This document shows positions 6,538-11,326 of a stretch of DNA of 11,326 nucleotides, piece after piece (position 1 is the stretch's first letter; each line of letters opens with the position of its first letter). The stretch is taken from positions 1-11,326 of the forward strand of contig JADHRO010000046.1 in the NCBI GenBank assembly GCA_016777395.1. Reading direction: 5' to 3'. The notes under the pieces are model-generated. The model did no database searches. It had not been told where the DNA came from and saw only the letters and a list, made by a program, of their open reading frames with translations. The DNA comes from Chitinophagales bacterium (GTDB lineage: Bacteria; Bacteroidota; Bacteroidia; Chitinophagales; UBA8649). The position numbers were made by a program, and so were the translations under genes.

Positions 6538-7464
6538 ATGAATCAATGTGCTTCAAACTTGTTGATGATAAGACCTGCAAGTTTTCAATACAATCTTCAG
6601 ACGGCGGAAAGTAACGATTATCAAACTAAAACTTTATTAAGCAAAGAAGAAGCCATAGCAAAGGCGCAAGCTGAGTTTGACGCCATGGTTGAAATACTTG
6701 AACAGAATGAGATTAGTGTTTGGGTTGTAGAAGACACAGCTGAACCTGAAAAACCCGATGCGGTTTTTCCGAACAATTGGATCAGCATGCACCAAAATGG
6801 CGATATTTATCTGTTTCCGATGAAAACCCCCAATCGCAGTGCCGAAAGAAGAGCGGATATTATAAGCTTTATTCAAGATAATTTTGAGGTGAATGAAGTC
6901 TTTGATTGGAGCTATTTCGAGAAAGATGCTTTGGCATTAGAAGGAACTGGAAGCATGATATTTGACCATATAAACCGTAAGATTTATGCTTGTATATCAC
7001 CACGAACAAGTGAGAAACTCTTTATCAAGTTTTGTGAAGAGTTGGAGTATGAGCCCATAGTTTTCAATGCTTTTAAACGAAATGGTGCAGCGCAATATCA
7101 CACGAATGTAGTGATGTGTATTGGCGAGGATTTTGCTGTCGTATGCTTGGATGCGATTACCAATAAAGCAGAGAAAACTGAGGTTAAGAACTCATTATTA
7201 GCAGGTGGATTTGAGATTATTGAAATTACACAAGAACAGTTAGAAGAGCATTACGCTGGCAACATGCTTCAAGTGTATAATGAACAACGATTATCTTATT
7301 TGGTGATGAGTGAACGAGCATTTAAATGCTTGACAACGCATCAAATTAACCAAATAGAGGCGCATACTGAGATTATTGCTGTTCCTATATACTTCATTGA
7401 AGAAGTAGGTGGGGGAAGTGCTAGATGCATGATGGCCGAAATCTTTATCGAAGAGAAGATCTAG
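6538..7464 (+). CDS. ctlX: Citrulline-utilization hydrolase CtlX-type (arginine deiminase/amidinotransferase fold), 308 aa
   Basis: This is a single-domain guanidino-group-modifying enzyme of the arginine deiminase / DDAH superfamily. Visible landmarks are MIRPASFQYN (10-19), the substrate-binding PDAVFPNNW (D74, N79, N80), ALEGTGSM with E135, the catalytic histidine H188 in QYHTN, and the nucleophile C297 in GGGSARCM near the C-terminus. The superfamily Cys-His-acid set is thus intact. Both the 'MIRP..F..N.QTA' opening and the 'GSARCM' ending are typical of the CtlX group, named for citrulline hydrolysis in Francisella; the actual substrate here (citrulline, arginine or a methylated arginine) is inference. 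No signal peptide is present, so it is cytoplasmic. It starts one base after the EEP stop codon and ends 12 bases from the convergent DUF58 gene. Confidence 0.82.
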   Translation: MNQCASNLLMIRPASFQYNLQTAESNDYQTKTLLSKEEAIAKAQAEFDAMVEILEQNEISVWVVEDTAEPEKPDAVFPNNWISMHQNGDIYLFPMKTPNRSAERRADIISFIQDNFEVNEVFDWSYFEKDALALEGTGSMIFDHINRKIYACISPRTSEKLFIKFCEELEYEPIVFNAFKRNGAAQYHTNVVMCIGEDFAVVCLDAITNKAEKTEVKNSLLAGGFEIIEITQEQLEEHYAGNMLQVYNEQRLSYLVMSERAFKCLTTHQINQIEAHTEIIAVPIYFIEEVGGGSARCMMAEIFIEEKI

Positions 7465-7476
7465 TGGGATAATAAA

Positions 7477-8388
7477 TTATATCATTTTGGTGCGTTTCAA
7501 AAGGTAGGGCGTTAAAACCTGATTGAACGGCTTGTTAATGTCTGCAGCTACAAAATCTATTTTGTACTGAGCACATTTTAGCTTAAGCGCTTTTTCATAA
7601 GCTTGCATATGTGCGGCATACTTTGCTTTCACCTCATTGGCATGAAGTTTAACCTCTGCGCCATTTTCCATATCGACAAATAAATATGGACGATTATCAA
7701 AATCAAAATTAATCTCATGCGCGCGGTCTACTACGTGAAAAAGAATCACTTCGTGCTTGTTGTGCTTTAAATGTTGCAACGCGGCAAAAATATCTTCGCT
7801 ATTCTCTTGTTGCATCATATCACTGAAGACAATAACCAATGACCGTTTATGAATTTGGTCGGCTATGGCATGCAAGCAAGAAGCGGCGTGGGTAGTTTTA
7901 TTCAATTTTTCGTTGGCTAGTAGTTTTTCCATTTCGTGATACAAGCCATTGATGTGTACGACATTGGATTTAGCTTTTGTGATAAGATCAACCTTATCAG
8001 AAAATAAAGCCAGCCCTGCAGCATCTCGTTGTTTACGAAATAATTCAATTAGTCCTGCGGCAGATAATACGGAGAAATTAAGTTTATTGATGACATCCTT
8101 TTTACTAGGATAATACATGGATGAAGAAGTATCTATTATAACATGGCAGCGCAAATTGGTTTCTTCATCATATCGTTTGGTAAATAATTTATCAGTTCGT
8201 GCAAATACCTTCCAATCAATATTCTTAGTAGATTCCCCAGGATTGTATAGTCTGTGCTCTGCAAATTCTACAGAAAAACCGTGAAATGGACTTTTGTGCA
8301 AACCTACAATAAAGCCTTCAACGACCTGTTTAGCCATAAACTCCAGGTTCTTAATCTGCTGTACTTCCTTAAGTTCGTATAAAGCCAT
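7477..8388 (-). CDS. DUF58 domain-containing protein with vWA-like MIDAS motif, 303 aa
   Basis: This soluble DUF58 protein is of the kind usually partnered with MoxR AAA ATPases. The DUF58 signature GESTKNIDWKVFARTDKLFTK-like region lies at about 51-71 (key residues R46, G51, D58, W59, R64). A von Willebrand A-like fold follows with a complete MIDAS: D86-x-S88-x-S90, T165/T166 and D190 in VFSDMM. It can therefore probably bind a divalent metal and a partner protein. No membrane helix is seen. In Bacteroidota such genes often sit with moxR and bat genes; here it stands alone, downstream of trxA. I recall trxA-DUF58 as a recurring neighbour pair in Flavobacteriia. A strong terminator between trxA and this gene makes read-through limited, so it likely has a promoter of its own that I cannot place. 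The exact role is unknown. Confidence 0.88.
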   Translation of the reverse strand: MALYELKEVQQIKNLEFMAKQVVEGFIVGLHKSPFHGFSVEFAEHRLYNPGESTKNIDWKVFARTDKLFTKRYDEETNLRCHVIIDTSSSMYYPSKKDVINKLNFSVLSAAGLIELFRKQRDAAGLALFSDKVDLITKAKSNVVHINGLYHEMEKLLANEKLNKTTHAASCLHAIADQIHKRSLVIVFSDMMQQENSEDIFAALQHLKHNKHEVILFHVVDRAHEINFDFDNRPYLFVDMENGAEVKLHANEVKAKYAAHMQAYEKALKLKCAQYKIDFVAADINKPFNQVLTPYLLKRTKMI

Positions 8389-8404
8389 AATTGATTTACT
8401 TGAA

Positions 8405-8443
8405 ACAAAAAACCGCTGAGCTTGCTATCAAGTTCAGCGGTTT
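8405..8443 (-). terminator. Rho-independent terminator of trxA
   Basis: AAACCGCTGA (8410-8419) pairs with TCAGCGGTTT (8434-8443). Pairing continues inward through a G-T wobble and CTTG/CAAG to a CTAT loop, making a 15-pair stem. On the minus strand the hairpin is followed directly by TTTTTTG, the U-rich tract of an intrinsic terminator. It lies 33 bases after the trxA stop, so it serves trxA. The plus-strand side lacks a comparable U tract. Confidence 0.88.
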
Positions 8444-8476
8444 AAAGATATATTTTTCAGGGTAAATTACGAATTC

Positions 8477-8794
8477 TTATAGGTGTTTGTTGATCGCTTC
8501 AACAAATGCTTGCTTGGGCTGTGCACCTACCAATCTTTCTACAATTTCACCATCTTTAAGTAATAAGATAGTTGGGATATTTCTGATGCCAAATTTTTGA
8601 GCGGTTTCAGGATTTTGGTCGACATTTAACTTACCTACGTTCACCTTTCCTTCAAATTCATCTGATAAAGCTTCAATGGTCGGACCTAAAGCTATACAAG
8701 GACCACACCATTCAGCCCAAAAATCAACTAGTGTAAGTCCGTTTCCTTCTTTTACATCGCTCTCAAATGTAGCGTCTTTAAATTCTAATGCCAT
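8477..8794 (-). CDS. trxA: Thioredoxin, 105 aa
   Basis: This is a classical cytoplasmic thioredoxin of normal length. The redox motif WCGPC gives C30 and C33, and cis-Pro74 is in the conserved NIPT motif. The buried Asp (D24 in VDFWAEW) and the terminal GA...F.E.I helix pattern are also present. It reduces protein disulfides with electrons from thioredoxin reductase. The ATG at 8792-8794 is 31 bases downstream of a good TAGATTTG promoter element, and a strong hairpin terminator follows the gene, so trxA appears to be a single-gene transcript. It diverges from the histidine-kinase operon. Confidence 0.96.
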   Translation of the reverse strand: MALEFKDATFESDVKEGNGLTLVDFWAEWCGPCIALGPTIEALSDEFEGKVNVGKLNVDQNPETAQKFGIRNIPTILLLKDGEIVERLVGAQPKQAFVEAINKHL

Positions 8795-8825
8795 TTGCGT
8801 TTTTTTTATTCTTTTATAATAATTG

Positions 8826-8853
8826 CAAATCTAAAACATTCTATTAACTTCAA
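8826..8853 (-). promoter_or_regulatory. trxA promoter (TTG, 17 bases, TAGATTTG)
   Basis: On the minus strand TTG (rc of 8851-8853) is followed after 17 bases by TAGATTTG (rc of 8826-8833), which matches the Bacteroidota TTG/TAnnTTTG promoter exactly at the -7 box. The ATG of trxA is 31 bases downstream. Confidence 0.65.
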
Positions 8854-8894
8854 TTGCATAAAAATTATTTTTTTGAGGCTTTAACTAATTTGAA

Positions 8895-8925
8895 TTTGGA
8901 CATATAGTTTTTTTTATTATCTTTG
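8895..8925 (+). promoter_or_regulatory. Promoter of the kinase-regulator-TPR operon (TTTG, 19 bases, TATCTTTG)
   Basis: TTTG at 8895-8898 and TATCTTTG at 8918-8925 are separated by 19 bases. This is the best match in the window to the Bacteroidota -33/-7 promoter. Transcription should start near 8930, about 34 bases before the kinase ATG at 8964. Confidence 0.75.
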
Positions 8926-8963
8926 AAATGGGATACAGTAGGCTTGATTTTTAATTGAATCCA

Positions 8964-9893
8964 ATGAAAAATAGCAAAGCCTCAGAGCAAAACAGTTCAC
9001 TAGAACACCTTCAAAAGACTTACGATGCTTATCGGGCAAAAGAGGATTTTAAGAATGCCTTTTTTACGCTAAAGAAGATCGATGCAATCCAAGAGCAGTT
9101 AATGCAGCAGCAAAAAAAGGCGAAATATGCTGAGTTGGAAAAGCAATATCAGCCCAAGCAAAAGGATGAGTTGCTTATTCAAGAAAGAAAGTACAACAAA
9201 GCCTTAAAAGAGAAGAATGCTGAACTAGCCAAGGTTCTTGAAAATCAAAAGACTACAGAGCTTCATTTGAAGAGCTTACAGTTGCAGTTGAGTCCACATT
9301 TCATATTCAATACTTTACAATCCATTCAAAGCGTAATATTTCAGCAGGATGCGGAAAAAATAGGAGACTCTATTGCCCAATTTTCCAATTTGATGCGTTC
9401 TATTTTAAGTGCTTCTCAGAAAAGTAAAGTGACTATTTTAGATGAAATGGAGTTGTTGGAAACGTATTTATTTTTGGAACAGAAGCGCTTTGAACATCGG
9501 TTTAGTTTTGATATAGTCGTGAAGGGTACCGATAAACCAGGTGAAGTGTATTTGCCCTCCTTACTTATTCAACCTTTTGTAGAAAATGCTATTCTTCATG
9601 GTGTGGGCAATCAAAAGGATGGAGATATTGCTATCATTTTTAAGAAGGAAACGGACTTTCTTTACATCCATATTTTGGATAATGGTATTGGGCGTGCTGA
9701 GGCAAAAAAAATTGATAAAAGTACGCATCAAGGAACTTCGACAGCCTTAAAAATATTGCAGGAGCGTGCAGACACATGGAGTAAATCGGATAGCTTTAAC
9801 TTCCGGTTTCGGATAAAGGATAGAAAGAAAAATAATAGAATAGTTGGGACACAAGTAATTATTCAAGTTAACTATTTAAACCCAGTAAAATGA
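8964..9893 (+). CDS. Soluble LytS-type sensor histidine kinase (His_kinase PF06580 family), 309 aa
   Basis: The autokinase should phosphorylate itself on H112, in the family motif QLSPHFIFN (107-116), and pass the phosphate to the adjacent response regulator. The ATP-binding domain shows the N-box LIQPFVENAILHG (201-213, N208), DNGIG (239-243) and a G2-like HQGTSTALKILQER (255-268). The N-terminal 1-105 has no signal peptide or membrane helix. Residues 15-45 resemble a single TPR-like helical pair, and about 45-100 a charged coiled coil with the YAELEKQYQ pattern. That pattern is typical of the linker between TPR array and membrane helix in larger Bacteroidota kinases. The protein is therefore cytoplasmic and lacks an obvious sensor. 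An in-frame TTG three codons upstream is less likely than this ATG. The stop overlaps the regulator's start (ATGA). Confidence 0.92.
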   Translation: MKNSKASEQNSSLEHLQKTYDAYRAKEDFKNAFFTLKKIDAIQEQLMQQQKKAKYAELEKQYQPKQKDELLIQERKYNKALKEKNAELAKVLENQKTTELHLKSLQLQLSPHFIFNTLQSIQSVIFQQDAEKIGDSIAQFSNLMRSILSASQKSKVTILDEMELLETYLFLEQKRFEHRFSFDIVVKGTDKPGEVYLPSLLIQPFVENAILHGVGNQKDGDIAIIFKKETDFLYIHILDNGIGRAEAKKIDKSTHQGTSTALKILQERADTWSKSDSFNFRFRIKDRKKNNRIVGTQVIIQVNYLNPVK

Positions 9894-10594
9894 TTAAAGT
9901 ATTAATGGTAGAAGATGAACGTGGGGCTGTAGAGGTTTTTCAAAATCTCATTGCTCGACACCAAGACAGTTTTGAATTCTTAGGGGCAGCGCGCAATGTT
10001 AAAGAAGCTGTTACTCGTATAGAGGAGGATGAACCCGACTTGTTGATTTTAGATATTTCTTTACCGGATGGGACAGGTTTCGATGTGCTAGAAATTATTG
10101 GAGATATTCGATTTGAAGTTATATTCTTAACAGCGCATGAGAGCTTTGCCATTAAGGCGATAAAGAACAATGCATTTGATTATATACTTAAGCCTTTCCA
10201 ATCAACAGAAATGAATGAAGCTTTGCGAAAAGTTAAGTTAAAGTTGGAAGATAACACGAAGAAGAATGGCACTAAAAAGATAGCTTTACACACCCAAGAA
10301 GGGATAGACTTTATAAAAATTGAAGATTTGCTGTACTTAAAGGCTTCGAGCAACTACACAGAGATATACTTGATAGGTGGAGAGAAGTTATTGGCTTCAA
10401 AAACTTTGAAAAATTTTGAGCGATTATTGGATCACCCAATGCATAGAATTCATAACAGTTATATGATAAACTTAAAATTTGTGAAGAAGTTTGATAAGTC
10501 GGAATCCAGTATTTATTTAGAAACTGGAAAAAGTCTACCTGTATCTAAACAACGTAAAAGTAGCTTGTTTCAACATTTCACAAAAGAGATATAG
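9890..10594 (+). CDS. LytTR-family response regulator, 234 aa
   Basis: The receiver domain (1-120) has the acidic pair E8-D9, phosphoacceptor D55 in LLILDISLPDG, T81 in FLTAH and K101 in ILKPF, all expected for a functional CheY fold. A LytTR DNA-binding domain covers about 130-230, with YLKASSNYTEIY (149-160) and HRIHNSYMINL (185-195) as its landmarks. On phosphorylation by the neighbouring kinase it should bind DNA direct repeats and regulate transcription. Its targets are not identifiable here. The ATG overlaps the kinase stop by four bases, and its own TAG abuts the ATG of the TPR gene, so the three genes are almost certainly one transcript with coupled translation. Confidence 0.95.
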   Translation: MIKVLMVEDERGAVEVFQNLIARHQDSFEFLGAARNVKEAVTRIEEDEPDLLILDISLPDGTGFDVLEIIGDIRFEVIFLTAHESFAIKAIKNNAFDYILKPFQSTEMNEALRKVKLKLEDNTKKNGTKKIALHTQEGIDFIKIEDLLYLKASSNYTEIYLIGGEKLLASKTLKNFERLLDHPMHRIHNSYMINLKFVKKFDKSESSIYLETGKSLPVSKQRKSSLFQHFTKEI

Positions 10595-11326
10595 ATGGAT
10601 GAAGCTAGTGCAGTTGAATTGAAGGAGCTTGAGAATTTATTCGCTAAGGCTAATGGATTATTAGAAAAGAAGGATTATTCTAGCTCAAAGTTGATTGCAA
10701 ATAAATTATTAGTGCATGCAAAACAATGCCATTCGTCGCTATTTCAGGCAAGAGCATATGGTCTATTTGCATTTATTTCATATAATTTTAATGAGATAAA
10801 AAAAGCAATTAATTTTTTCGAACTATCCCATGAAACTTATCTGGGACTGAAAAGAGTAGATCCTCTAGAAATTTTTAAAACTAGAAATTCATTAGGTGTG
10901 GTGTATAAATTAAATGGAGAGCTTTGGAAATCAATGTTAGTTTTGAAATCGTCTATAGAGCTTGCAGAACAACACGATATACCAAATTCGTCAGGATACA
11001 ATAACATTGCTGTTATATATAGTTCTCAGAAAAAATTTGAAAAGGCACTTGCTTTTTTTAAAATGGCAAAAAAAGTAGAATTACGAAACAAAAAACCTGA
11101 TGATATTAAAATTAATCAATTTGATTCAAATAGTGCAAAAATGTTGATTAGTTTAAATAGACTATCTGAAGCGGAAACAATTTTAGATAAAACCAAGAGC
11201 TTTTTTGAAGATAAAAATGACATCTCTTCGGTAGCATTAAATTATAGGTGCTTAGCTCAACTTAATTTTAATAAAGGGGATTATGCAGAATCTGAAAAAT
11301 GGTTGTTGAAAGTCTTGAGTTTTTCA
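10595..11326 (+). CDS. TPR-repeat protein, cytoplasmic, C-terminus cut by the window edge (244 codons seen)
   Basis: The ATG follows the regulator's TAG directly, and the frame is open to the window end. The visible part is all helical and built of TPR-like repeats: about 12-45, 51-84, 93-127 (SLGVVYKLNGELWKSMLVLK region), 133-164 (NIAVIYSSQKKFEKALAFF, the clearest match), 175-207 and 213-244 (GDYAESEKWL). There is no signal peptide, so it is probably cytoplasmic like its kinase. The sequence is visibly richer in A+T and in AAA/TTT codons than the kinase and regulator genes. What follows the repeats is unknown: another kinase, a DNA-binding domain or nothing. By operon position I infer it senses or scaffolds for the two-component pair. 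Confidence 0.85.
   Translation, partial: MDEASAVELKELENLFAKANGLLEKKDYSSSKLIANKLLVHAKQCHSSLFQARAYGLFAFISYNFNEIKKAINFFELSHETYLGLKRVDPLEIFKTRNSLGVVYKLNGELWKSMLVLKSSIELAEQHDIPNSSGYNNIAVIYSSQKKFEKALAFFKMAKKVELRNKKPDDIKINQFDSNSAKMLISLNRLSEAETILDKTKSFFEDKNDISSVALNYRCLAQLNFNKGDYAESEKWLLKVLSFS

Noticed and set aside
6123..6876. Three minus-strand open frames inside the second EEP gene and the ctlX-type gene
   Set aside because: Antisense shadows of two genes with complete family motifs.
9940..10170. Minus-strand open frame inside the response regulator
   Set aside because: Antisense shadow of the receiver domain, which has all its conserved residues.
1..11326. CRISPR arrays, tRNA or rRNA genes, insertion sequences, phage genes, defence systems
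   Set aside because: No repeat-spacer pattern, cloverleaf, rRNA-like sequence, transposase or known defence gene was seen. The genes are housekeeping, envelope and signalling types.

Overview
The window is chromosomal DNA from a member of the Bacteroidota, most likely a Flavobacteriales or Cryomorphaceae-like marine or aquatic bacterium. The sequence is AT-rich. Several gene starts are preceded by the Bacteroidota-type -7 element TAnnTTTG (TACTTTTG, TATCTTTG, TAACTTTG, TAGATTTG). Shine-Dalgarno sequences are weak or absent. The gene content also fits the phylum: an outer-membrane beta-barrel protein, a rhomboid with a DUF6576-type tail, a LytS/LytTR two-component pair, and a CtlX-type hydrolase. 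I see no insertion sequence, phage gene, CRISPR array, tRNA or rRNA.

Left part (1-4823). The window opens with the N-terminal part of a secreted beta-barrel protein on the minus strand. Next is a small MazG-type NTP pyrophosphohydrolase, divergent from a DUF218 (SanA/YdcF-like) membrane protein; only 28 bases separate the two starts. The DUF218 gene converges on a minus-strand operon that reads rhomboid protease 1, rhomboid protease 2, membrane-anchored endonuclease/exonuclease/phosphatase (EEP) protein, with 0 and 11 bases between genes. The two convergent genes share one palindromic CTAG that supplies both stop codons. A DUF445 membrane protein upstream of the operon has no usable ATG and probably starts at TTG.

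Middle part (4824-8476). A 74-residue two-helix membrane protein is followed by about 340 bases without a normal gene. That stretch holds a 59-codon open frame that looks like the decayed 3' end of a lost gene, then a probable promoter. A second membrane-anchored EEP protein and a CtlX-type citrulline/arginine deiminase-fold hydrolase follow, one base apart. They converge on a minus-strand DUF58 protein with an intact MIDAS motif. A strong intrinsic terminator separates DUF58 from the thioredoxin gene upstream of it.

Right part (8477-11326). Thioredoxin (trxA) and a signalling operon diverge from a 169-base region carrying one good promoter in each direction. The operon encodes a soluble LytS-family histidine kinase, a LytTR response regulator (4-base ATGA overlap) and a soluble TPR protein (TAG directly followed by ATG) that runs off the window. 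The kinase lacks the signal peptide, TPR array and membrane helix usual in Bacteroidota TPR-kinases but keeps what looks like their linker, while a separate TPR protein sits in the same operon. This suggests a cytoplasmic, split TPR-sensor two-component system and is the most interesting feature of the window.
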